From: Chrysophaeum taylorii
Lineage: Eukaryota; Sar; Pelagophyceae; Pelagomonadales; Pelagomonadaceae
Direction of reading: 5' to 3'
DNA length: 64,000 bases
Assembly: GCA_029834535.1 (NCBI GenBank)
Contig: JAQMWT010000320.1
Location: 62,001-126,000, forward strand
In this document: positions 29,345-36,587 of the stretch, piece by piece
Layout: each line of letters starts with the position of its first letter
How positions within the stretch are numbered: position 1 is the stretch's first letter
Translations under genes and position numbers: made by a program
Notes under the pieces: generated by a model
What the model was told of the DNA's origin: nothing
Databases searched by the model: none
Seen by the model: only the letters and a program-made list of their open reading frames with translations

Positions 29345-30091
29345 TCAACTAGGGTTGTTTTTAAATCTGTGATTTTCAACAAGGCACGCGGCGAGGAGGG
29401 TTTCGCATTTTTCAACAACATTCTCGGTGGCGGCGGCGGGAAAAAGGAGGGGGTCGCGGGAGTCGAGGTCGGCGAGCCACTCCCGCACCGCTCGTCGGAG
29501 CCGCGGCCCGACCCCCGTGGCCACATCCATCAGCGGATTCCGCGTGCCCGCGAAGGCGAAGCGCAGATGGTTTGAGCTACCGCAATAGGCCCCGAACCGA
29601 CTGCAGAGGACGTCCTCGAAGGCCCGTACGAAGGAGGAACCCACCCCCAAACCCGTCGCGCGCGTAAATACCACCAGGAGCCGCGCCTCGGTCTGGTTAT
29701 TGAGGACGGGCGCAAAGGCGCGTTTGAGACCGCGTCGCACGGCGCGCGCGAGCCGCGCCTGACGCGCGTTGTGAACGTAAACAAAACCGTGCGGCGGCCT
29801 CCGGCGGAGCTCGGAAACGAGCGCGTCGGCGCCCTCGCCCCCAAAGCCGGGGGTGTCGCAGACCTCGATGTCTTCTGCGGCGGCGCAAGAGATGTTTCGA
29901 GTAACGGCGTCCAAGCCGCCGCCAGTCTCGAAGGGCGCCGAGGCAAAGTGGTACCAGGCAAGCAACCGGTTCCCGAAAGTCGACTTCCCCGCCCCCGTTT
30001 CCCCGACGAGGTATATTGTGCGTTTGTTGTTGTCGTGGTTCGACACCGTCGCGGTGGTGGTGGCGGCGGTGGTGAAGAGCAGGAGAATCAT
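29345..30091 (-). CDS. AIG1/TRAFAC-class GTPase-like protein
   Basis: 248 residues from the ATG at 30091 (MILLLFTTAATTT). The open frame extends further upstream but only through microsatellite DNA. The P-loop GETGAGKST (G1) and DTPGFGG (G3) are clear. A G4 motif (TKxD) is not obvious; VVFTRAT occupies its place. The G1/G3 forms and small size resemble AIG1/GIMAP and septin-like GTPases. The short hydrophobic N-terminus could be a signal or anchor. The gene is divergent from the DD3-3 homologue with only 170 bases between starts, and its stop is 2 nt before the antiporter ATG. Function is unknown beyond predicted GTP binding. Confidence 0.72.
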   Translation of the reverse strand: MILLLFTTAATTTATVSNHDNNKRTIYLVGETGAGKSTFGNRLLAWYHFASAPFETGGGLDAVTRNISCAAAEDIEVCDTPGFGGEGADALVSELRRRPPHGFVYVHNARQARLARAVRRGLKRAFAPVLNNQTEARLLVVFTRATGLGVGSSFVRAFEDVLCSRFGAYCGSSNHLRFAFAGTRNPLMDVATGVGPRLRRAVREWLADLDSRDPLLFPAAATENVVEKCETLLAACLVENHRFKNNPS

Positions 30092-30261
30092 AAACCTACT
30101 ACTACTACTACTACTACTACATTCCTGGCCACACGATCCGTCGGCGTCGTCGGGCGTCAGAAAAATCCCAAAATATTTTAGAATAAGGGACCAACCGACC
30201 ACAAGTACTAGAATTGTGTGTTGTAGAAAGAAAGGGACGACGACGACGACGACGACCAACC
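30092..30261. promoter_or_regulatory. Divergent spacer, presumed bidirectional promoter
   Basis: 170 bases between two divergent start codons, with a CTA microsatellite at about 30096-30120 and a GAC run at 30237-30256. AT-richer than its surroundings. No specific element can be named. Confidence 0.4.
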
Positions 30262-33066
30262 ATGAGATTGTGGTGGTGGTTGGCGGTGTCGGTGAAGGGC
30301 GACGTGTACATGCACAATCCGCGCGGGTCGAACGACCGGAATTGCGAGCGGAACGTGAACCGGAACAACGGGAACCGGCTGTTCGACTCGCAGAACAACG
30401 CCAAGGGAGGGTACGCCTGCCCGCGGGCCGTGGGCGACGAGGAGATGCAAAACGAGGCGGGGGTCGCGACCGCGGGGGATATCACCCAGAAGAAGAAGAT
30501 GTACTATTACGAGGGGTCGATCTTGCCGCTCGAATGGACGAATCAGCACGGGTGCGGCCAGAACTCGAAAGTGAACTGCGAGATCGTGCTGCAGTACATG
30601 TGCGAGGACACGGCCGACCCGTTCGTGGATAATTTCTGGCCTTACACGACCTCGAAGAACGAGGCGACGACGGGGCAGGCGTTCCGCTCGGGGACGAACG
30701 TGGCGGCGCCGCGGGACGGAATTCCGCGGGACGAGAACGACGCGGCCACCGACAGGATTCAGGACACCGAGGACAACGCGATTCCAGACGACGAGGAGTC
30801 GCGGCGGTATGGAATGCACGAGAGTTTTAGCGCCTACGAGCTGTGCCAGCGGACCGAGCGGAACGGGGGATTGTACACGGCGGACCAGCGAATGCGGAGG
30901 ACCGACATGAGAGCGACGAGGCAAAACCCGAACGGAGACAGAAGAGGGCTGGAGTGCCCGGAAGAGCGGGATTACTACCCGCACTGGTATCCGTCGGGGT
31001 GGGTTGATGTAGCCGTCTTGACGAACGACGCCCAGGACGACGTCGCGTGCACGGACCCAGACGACGCCGCGTGCTCCACCAGGTGCAGCTACTACCTCCG
31101 GAACTCGTTCAACAAGCACAACAAATCGTTCTGCGATGTCGAGAGAGGCACCGATAGCGCGGCCAAGTTCGGGTCGACCGAGTGGAACCAGCGGCGCTGG
31201 TTCAACAACCAACAAGCCTGCGAAGCGGCGGGTTTTGTGTGGTACAACATCTCGCTCTCGGACGTGATGGACGTCGATTATCCGTTCTGCGCGCAGACGC
31301 AGTTCGCTCGCGTCAACCATCTCGGGAACGCGGTGGACGCGACGATCGATTCGTCGGCGACCGCATCGGACGACGACGCGGCAGCTCAAGGCGTGAACGC
31401 GAACCGTCTCTTGTGGACGATTCCGGATATTCCTGCTACCGTCGACGGCTACTTCGACGACGTGGATTCGGCGTACCAGTCGTGCACTTTGCGCCTCCGG
31501 TACAACGTCTCGACCTCAGATTTTCCGGCGTGGCCCGCAGACGCGATGCCCGACGACCATCCGTGGAAGTACGCGATGGTCACGTCCGCGAACAACTCGG
31601 ACTCCGACAACGACCCCGACACGCCCCTCCAGCAAGATCCGTACGTCTACGTCGGCGCGGGCGACTCGGACGGCCTCGACGACATGTTCGTGTCGCTCGC
31701 CGTCAACACGAACCAGTACGCGCGGACCTTCCAGGATCGGTCCTACAGCTTCGCCATCGCCAGGCGTCCGACCACCGCGTCGGCAGCCGACGCGACGACC
31801 GACCAGCCCGCCGTCACCCAGTCCCTCGTCGATGCCCTCGACCCCGCGACGAGCTCTAAAGTTTACAACGTCAACGTGCGCGGCAAGAGAGGCAACATCG
31901 TCCAGACGTATCCGGCGGTCGAGTACGACTTCACGCCCAACTCCCTCGCCCTCGAACAAAACGACGTCGTTCACGTCCAGTGGACCGGCAGCGACTACAA
32001 CCCGCGGCGCGGCTGCAACGACGCCGAGGGCGGTCCGCCCGATCCGAACGACTACAAAACGGCGGCCAACGCGAACCAAAATTCCCGGGCCGACCGGAGC
32101 AACATGATCTTCATGAACGTCATGGCAGAAAACGTCCCGATGGACATGGCCGGCTACGCGCAGGCCGTCGCCTCGGACGACTTCGCGACGCGCGCCGCGC
32201 TCAGCGACGAGGCTATATTGAAGCACACGCCCTGCGCCTGCGACCCCGACACCGACGACACCTGCACCACGGCCTCCGCCGACGCCGTCGAATGCATCGA
32301 CCTCGTCCGCCGCCTCGCGTTCTTAAACCAGCAGTCGGACGGCCTGGGCCTCGAGCTCCGCGACGGGCTCCCGTGTCTCACCGAAGACGAGCTCGACGCG
32401 ATCGACAACAAGAGCGAGCGCGAGAACCACCCCCTCAATTGCGCCAAGCTCAACGCCAAACCCCATCCTTACTTTGACGGCGGCGCGATGACGGCCCGTC
32501 GACCGGGTTTCTTCGCCTTCTTCTCCTCCCGCAACAACAACTTCTCGAATCGCGACCAAACCGGCGTCTTCTGCGTCAAGGAGGCCGACGGCACGGGCTG
32601 CCCCACCGACGCGACCACCGGCGTCCTCCAAGACCAGAACCCTGCCATCGCCACCGCCTCCGTCGCCGACGCCGCCGACACCTCCACCGCCCGCTGCTTC
32701 GACGAGGCCAGCTCGGACACGGCCGCCAACGCCCAGGGCGCGAGCTCCTGCATCACCGCCGACGCGTCCCCCGACCAGGACGTCCTCGCCGTCGAGACCA
32801 CCGCCATCGAGAACAAGGACAACGACGCCCTCGGCGACGGCAACGCCGACCCCTGCGACGTCATCTTCTGGAACGTCGGATCGAAAAAAACCAACCGCGT
32901 CATCAAGCTCCTCGCCCTCGCGATCGCTCTCCTCTTCGTCGGCATCGCCGTCACCTGGGCCACCTACTACGCCTACAACCGCTACCAGGCCCACCTCGAG
33001 AAGAAGCGCGTCTTCAAGGACGGCGCCGACTGGCAGAAGAAGCGCGACGAAGTCGAAATGCAGTGA
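30262..33066 (+). CDS. DD3-3-like type I membrane glycoprotein
   Basis: 934 residues from the ATG at 30262 (MRLWWWLAVSVKGDVY); the frame before it starts only at a GTG. A short hydrophobic N-terminus is followed by MHNPRGSNDRN, NRLFDSQNN, AKGGYACP, YYYEGSILPLEWTNQHGCG and EIVLQYMCED. This order is what I remember of Dictyostelium protein DD3-3 and its animal and protist homologues. The ectodomain is rich in Asp, Asn and Cys. One transmembrane helix (about residues 880-902, LLALAIALLFVGIAV) precedes a short charged cytosolic tail ending DEVEMQ. The molecular function of the family is unknown. It is probably at the cell surface or in the endomembrane system. Confidence 0.82.
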   Translation: MRLWWWLAVSVKGDVYMHNPRGSNDRNCERNVNRNNGNRLFDSQNNAKGGYACPRAVGDEEMQNEAGVATAGDITQKKKMYYYEGSILPLEWTNQHGCGQNSKVNCEIVLQYMCEDTADPFVDNFWPYTTSKNEATTGQAFRSGTNVAAPRDGIPRDENDAATDRIQDTEDNAIPDDEESRRYGMHESFSAYELCQRTERNGGLYTADQRMRRTDMRATRQNPNGDRRGLECPEERDYYPHWYPSGWVDVAVLTNDAQDDVACTDPDDAACSTRCSYYLRNSFNKHNKSFCDVERGTDSAAKFGSTEWNQRRWFNNQQACEAAGFVWYNISLSDVMDVDYPFCAQTQFARVNHLGNAVDATIDSSATASDDDAAAQGVNANRLLWTIPDIPATVDGYFDDVDSAYQSCTLRLRYNVSTSDFPAWPADAMPDDHPWKYAMVTSANNSDSDNDPDTPLQQDPYVYVGAGDSDGLDDMFVSLAVNTNQYARTFQDRSYSFAIARRPTTASAADATTDQPAVTQSLVDALDPATSSKVYNVNVRGKRGNIVQTYPAVEYDFTPNSLALEQNDVVHVQWTGSDYNPRRGCNDAEGGPPDPNDYKTAANANQNSRADRSNMIFMNVMAENVPMDMAGYAQAVASDDFATRAALSDEAILKHTPCACDPDTDDTCTTASADAVECIDLVRRLAFLNQQSDGLGLELRDGLPCLTEDELDAIDNKSERENHPLNCAKLNAKPHPYFDGGAMTARRPGFFAFFSSRNNNFSNRDQTGVFCVKEADGTGCPTDATTGVLQDQNPAIATASVADAADTSTARCFDEASSDTAANAQGASSCITADASPDQDVLAVETTAIENKDNDALGDGNADPCDVIFWNVGSKKTNRVIKLLALAIALLFVGIAVTWATYYAYNRYQAHLEKKRVFKDGADWQKKRDEVEMQ

Positions 33067-33391
33067 ACCAAGGGAAGCTGCAATCACCCAATCCTTCTTC
33101 GTCCTTGGTGGCTGTGAGCGATTTGAAGTGCGTGCAGCACGCGGTGAATCATCATCATCATCATTATCATCTATGCTTGAAAGTCTGCTCGCTGCCTCCC
33201 TGCAATTATACTATTAAACCACCACCACCACCACCACCAAGTTCTCGATAACAATCTTGTGCTATGTCGTCAATCCTGCTTTTGTTGGTGGTGCCTGATT
33301 TTGTTGTGGTGACGAGCAGTGTTATTAATATAAGCCCCGCCCCCCCCCCTCCTAGAAAAGAAGTTAAACCGTTATTATTATTATTATTATT
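33067..33391. other. Intergenic spacer with CAT, CAC and TTA microsatellites
   Basis: 325 bases between two genes on the plus strand. It contains (CAT)n near 33150-33165, (CAC)n near 33220-33238, a C-run at 33339-33351 and (TTA)n at 33371-33392, which runs into the next start codon. No gene is seen. Confidence 0.6.
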
Positions 33392-34156
33392 ATGATCGGA
33401 TGGGAATCGGATGTGCGGGCGTTGGTAAGGCGGCACTGCTTCGACTTTGAGGCGGCGGCGGCGGAGGTCGGTGCCTCCGCAGAACGCGTTCGACGGGAAC
33501 TCGCCGAGCAAGAATTCGGGCGCAAAGAAAGTCGCGAAGCGCTGTTTGGTCGGGTGCTCGCGGCGTTGGGCGGACCAAAGGAAGTCGCGACCAGTTCGCG
33601 GGTCGAGGATATCTGGCGCGAGCGGCGCGCCGAGGCGGCGGCGGCCGAGGCCCGGCTGGAGGAGCGGCGCAAGGAGCGCGAAGAGACGCGGCGACTGGCG
33701 ATCGAGCGCGAGGAGCTCCGGCGCCGCTTGGATTCCCCCGACGACGCGGGGGACGACGGCCCGGTGGTCCTCGTGGAAAAAAATGAGCCGGTGGACGTGC
33801 GCCTCGAGACCGACGGCCTGGACGAGCTGCTGGACGCGATCGAGAAGGACCAGCGCGGGGGCGACTGCAGCGCGGACCTCGACCGCCTCTTCCGGTTTAT
33901 GGACGAGGCCAAGCCCCACCGCGTCCCGGCGGCGCTTGTTGTGAAGGCCAGGGTGGCACCCCCAAAGAAGCCGCCCCCGCCTCTACCGCCGCCCCCGCCT
34001 CTACCGCCGCCGGCAGCTCTTCCTCCGACGGAAAAGGAGGTCTCCAGGGCGTGCCTGAGCCGGAGCCAGGTGTATCCCATGGCGGCGGAGGAAAACTCCG
34101 AGGACGAAGCGGAGTACGAGCGGGACTGGCGCCAGCAGCGGGCTACTCGTAGATAA
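33392..34156 (+). CDS. Hypothetical coiled-coil protein with proline-rich region
   Basis: 254 residues, ATG at 33392 directly after a TTA repeat. The N-terminus (WESDVRALVRRHCFDFEAAAAEVG) is a short helical unit with a UBA-like look. Residues 60-115 form a highly charged predicted coiled coil (RRAEAAAAEARLEERRKERE). An acidic middle follows, then a PPPPLPPPPP tract and an acidic tail with YERDWRQQRA. No family is recognised. Codon use and length agree with a real gene. Its 3' end overlaps the convergent saposin-like gene by 14 bases. Confidence 0.65.
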   Translation: MIGWESDVRALVRRHCFDFEAAAAEVGASAERVRRELAEQEFGRKESREALFGRVLAALGGPKEVATSSRVEDIWRERRAEAAAAEARLEERRKEREETRRLAIEREELRRRLDSPDDAGDDGPVVLVEKNEPVDVRLETDGLDELLDAIEKDQRGGDCSADLDRLFRFMDEAKPHRVPAALVVKARVAPPKKPPPPLPPPPPLPPPAALPPTEKEVSRACLSRSQVYPMAAEENSEDEAEYERDWRQQRATRR

Positions 34157-34524
34157 TAATCGTGCGCGGATGGTCTTGGGTTGTTGTTTTCTTTAGGGCG
34201 CAGGTGTCGGGGTTCACGTCGGCGATGCGCGAGCAGAGGCGGGGGGTCGGCATGCCGACGGACACCCAGGCTGCGACGGAAGTCTTGATGGGCTCGAGGA
34301 CGTAGCACAAACGCTGGTCGGGAGTCTCGGTCGCCTGCGCGCGGGGTCGGGAAGCATTGGCAGAAGCGGCAGACCTCGGCGCACCAGGACGCGAGGGCTT
34401 TGAGAAAAAAGTCGTCGGAAGCCATGCGCCGGACCTCGCCGAGGGCCGCCTCGCAGACCGCGCAGTCGTTGTTGGTCGGTAACGCCAGGGCGACCCCGAA
34501 AACGACCATGACTCTAAACCCCAT
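34143..34524 (-). CDS. Small secreted saposin-B-like protein, two exons
   Basis: Two exons (34375-34524 and 34143-34334) around a 40-nt intron (GTCTGC...GCGCAG) encode 113 residues. A signal peptide (MGFRVMVVFGVALAL) is followed by a SapB pattern: CAVC (Cys 1-2), SWCAE (Cys 3), RLCYVL (Cys 4), RLCSRI (Cys 5) and PDTC (Cys 6). These six cysteines would pair 1-6, 2-5 and 3-4. Saposin-like proteins bind or perturb lipids in lysosomal or secretory compartments. Without the intron, Cys 4-6 fall in another frame, which is why simple frame searches miss the gene. The start codon overlaps that of the dioxygenase gene on the other strand, and its end overlaps the gene at 33392. Confidence 0.78.
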
Positions 34525-35503
34525 GCTGCTGGTGGTGGTTTTGGTGCATTGCCGCGGGGCTCTCTCCCGGCAGCAGCACGACGCGTGGCTGCGACTCCAG
34601 AGCCGCGCGCGGACGGCGCGCGATGGAGCGGAGATCCCTGCGAAGTGGAGTTCCGAGGCGCGCGAAGCGTTTGCCTCGGAAGGATTCGTAGTCCGGGAGG
34701 GTGTTGTGAGCGAAGCGAGATGCGAAGCGCTCCGCGAGAGTCTCGAAGCTCTGTTCGCGGGCGAGTTCGACACGGGGATCTTTCCCGACGAGTGGCACTG
34801 GCGCGCTGGCCTGTCCAAAGAGCATTGCGTCCGCGAGATGGTCAACGCGTGGAAGTCGAGCGATTACGTCGCGAGAATAGCTCTGGACCCAGAGATCGCC
34901 AAGCTCGCGTGCGACTTGATGGGGTGGGGCGGGGTGCGCCTCGCCCAGGACGACGTCGTCTGGAAGCCGAGCGGCGCGGGGGGCGTCGGCTTCCATCGAG
35001 ATTCGACGTACGTATCCGACAACTTCGAGCCGCGCGACCACAACTCGGTTACCGTGTGGATTGCCCTCGAGCCCGCGGATGCGGAGAATGGCGGGGTCGA
35101 GTACGCCGTAGGGAGCCACAAGTGGCCCCGCGACGACGACGACTTTGCTGCTGCTGGTGGTGCCAAGACCTTCTTCTTCGGGTCGGAGGAGTCGCGGCGG
35201 CGCGGCGCCTGCAGGCCCGTCGGCACCGGCGGAGCCATATTCCATCACCAGGACATCCTCCACGGTTCGGGTCCCAACACATCCACCCGTCCGCGCCGAG
35301 CCCTGGTCCTCCACTATATCCGCGACGACCTCAGACTCCGCGCCAAGGCGGACTACATCTACGGAAGGTACGTCCTCGGGGACCGCGCGGTCCACGACGC
35401 CTTCTTTCCCCTCGTCTACTCGCGCGACCCGACGGCGCCGACTCCGACGGCGACGCGCCGCCTCTGCTCGACCTGCCGACCCCTCAAATTCCAGATTAGC
35501 TGA
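34508..35503 (+). CDS. Phytanoyl-CoA dioxygenase (PhyH) family protein
   Basis: 331 residues if the ATG at 34508 is used; a second ATG at 34523 (MLLVVVLVHCRGALS) gives an equally good signal peptide. The Fe(II)/2-oxoglutarate double-stranded beta-helix has the HxD pair in FHRDSTY (His163, Asp165) and a distal His in ILHGSGPN. An Arg in RPRRALVLHY probably binds 2-oxoglutarate. WIALEPADAENGGVEYAVGSH is the characteristic PhyH core. Family members hydroxylate alpha or beta carbons of acyl-CoAs or small metabolites; this substrate is unknown. The signal peptide suggests the secretory route or plastid rather than peroxisome. The carboxyl end is basic and Cys-containing. The gene overlaps the divergent saposin-like gene at its 5' end. 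Confidence 0.88.
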   Translation: MTLNPMLLVVVLVHCRGALSRQQHDAWLRLQSRARTARDGAEIPAKWSSEAREAFASEGFVVREGVVSEARCEALRESLEALFAGEFDTGIFPDEWHWRAGLSKEHCVREMVNAWKSSDYVARIALDPEIAKLACDLMGWGGVRLAQDDVVWKPSGAGGVGFHRDSTYVSDNFEPRDHNSVTVWIALEPADAENGGVEYAVGSHKWPRDDDDFAAAGGAKTFFFGSEESRRRGACRPVGTGGAIFHHQDILHGSGPNTSTRPRRALVLHYIRDDLRLRAKADYIYGRYVLGDRAVHDAFFPLVYSRDPTAPTPTATRRLCSTCRPLKFQIS

Positions 35504-35575
35504 CTGACTGACTGACTGGCGCCGCCTTGTGTTGCGTTACGTTACGTTGCGTTACGTTACCCAGCGCATCTCATC
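35504..35575. repeat. Short TGAC and CGTTA repeats in a promoter spacer
   Basis: The 72-base gap between two same-strand genes contains (CTGA)n just after the dioxygenase stop and repeated GCGTTACGTTAC units at 35530-35560, just before the CPBP protease start. The position suggests these lie in the promoter or 5' leader. Confidence 0.6.
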
Positions 35576-36493
35576 ATGGAGCGGTGGCTGCTTGTCGTGG
35601 GGTGCGCGACGACGGGGATCGAGGCGATGCTGAGCGAGTCCGAAGCCGTGCGGGACTGGTGCCGGCGGTTGAACACGGTGGTGTTCGTCGGTGCCGCGGC
35701 GCTGCAGGGCGGCTCGCGCGAGACGGCGAGCGTCCTGATCGCCCAGGCGATTCTGACGGTGTCGTCGTGGCTGTGGCTCACGCCTTTGCCGTTCGTGGGG
35801 CTCGTTCCGTACCCGATGCTGGGCGCGATCCTCGTGGCTCTCGTGGTTCCCCAGGGCGGCGAAAGTCTCCGCGCGGCCTTAGAGCCGGGCGCGACGCCGG
35901 CCGGACTCGTGTTCGCGGCTGGCCTCGTCAGCATCGCGACCGTTGGGGCCCTCTGGGCCTGGAGCGTCTCGATGCGCCGCGACCACGGCATCCTCCAGGA
36001 GATATTGGGGCCTATTCTTACGCCCGCTCTTGTGCCCGCGTTCGCGTTCCTCAACGCGTTCGTGGAGGAGTTTGAATTCCGCGGCTTGTTGATGGCGGCC
36101 TTGCTCCGCGACACGGACCCGTTGGGGACCCAGGCTTTGGTCGTCGTGCTCCAGGCCCTCCTGTTCGCGATTCAACACTATAAGGGCGGGTTTCCGTGCG
36201 GCCCGACGGGATTCGTGCTCGTCCTCGTCTGGGGCCTCGTCCTCGGCCTCTTCCGCTGGCTCGCGAAGGGCGCTTTCCTCGTCTACCTCATCCACGTCGT
36301 CGCGGACGCGACGATCGGTCTCCTCATTTACCTCGCCGAAAAGGAGGATGCCGCGCCTACGTCGGAGGAGGAGCGGGGACGCCGCCAAACGCCGAGAAGA
36401 ACAACAAGAAGAAGAAGAAGAAGAGGAAGGACAAGTCGGCCCTCCCCTCCCGACGACCACGCTTTCGTCGAGGTTTGGAGCCGGGGGTCGTGA
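35576..36493 (+). CDS. CPBP/ABI-family intramembrane metalloprotease (CAAX protease-like)
   Basis: 305 residues, ATG at 35576. About seven or eight hydrophobic segments are interrupted by the active-site motifs: FVEEFEFRG (Glu164-Glu165 and Arg169 of EEx3R), AIQHYKGG (His of motif 2) and LIHVVADATIG (His-Asp of motif 3). Members include the RCE1 CAAX endopeptidase and plant plastid BCM/SCO4-type proteins. Which of these groups applies cannot be decided. The C-terminal 55 residues are hydrophilic and extremely Arg-rich. Its 3' end lies 94 bases from that of the convergent ArsA gene. Confidence 0.87.
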   Translation: MERWLLVVGCATTGIEAMLSESEAVRDWCRRLNTVVFVGAAALQGGSRETASVLIAQAILTVSSWLWLTPLPFVGLVPYPMLGAILVALVVPQGGESLRAALEPGATPAGLVFAAGLVSIATVGALWAWSVSMRRDHGILQEILGPILTPALVPAFAFLNAFVEEFEFRGLLMAALLRDTDPLGTQALVVVLQALLFAIQHYKGGFPCGPTGFVLVLVWGLVLGLFRWLAKGAFLVYLIHVVADATIGLLIYLAEKEDAAPTSEEERGRRQTPRRTTRRRRRRGRTSRPSPPDDHAFVEVWSRGS

Positions 36494-36587
36494 CGTTATC
36501 ACCAAAATGGACGGACCAATGATGATGTCGTATGTTTACTACTACTACGACGACGACGTCGCTGCTGGAATAGAAAAATAGCAAGAA
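36494..36587. other. Convergent 3' spacer
   Basis: 94 AT-richer bases with ACT and GAC runs separate the stops of two convergent genes. Both transcripts must terminate here or overlap. Confidence 0.5.

Noticed and set aside
30208-31389. 393-codon minus-strand frame over the DD3-3 gene
   Set aside because: Val/Arg-rich antisense shadow; the plus strand has the conserved motifs.
33364-34845. 493-codon minus-strand frame
   Set aside because: Only its short middle part (signal peptide and first SapB cysteines) is real; the rest is shadow of the coiled-coil and dioxygenase genes.
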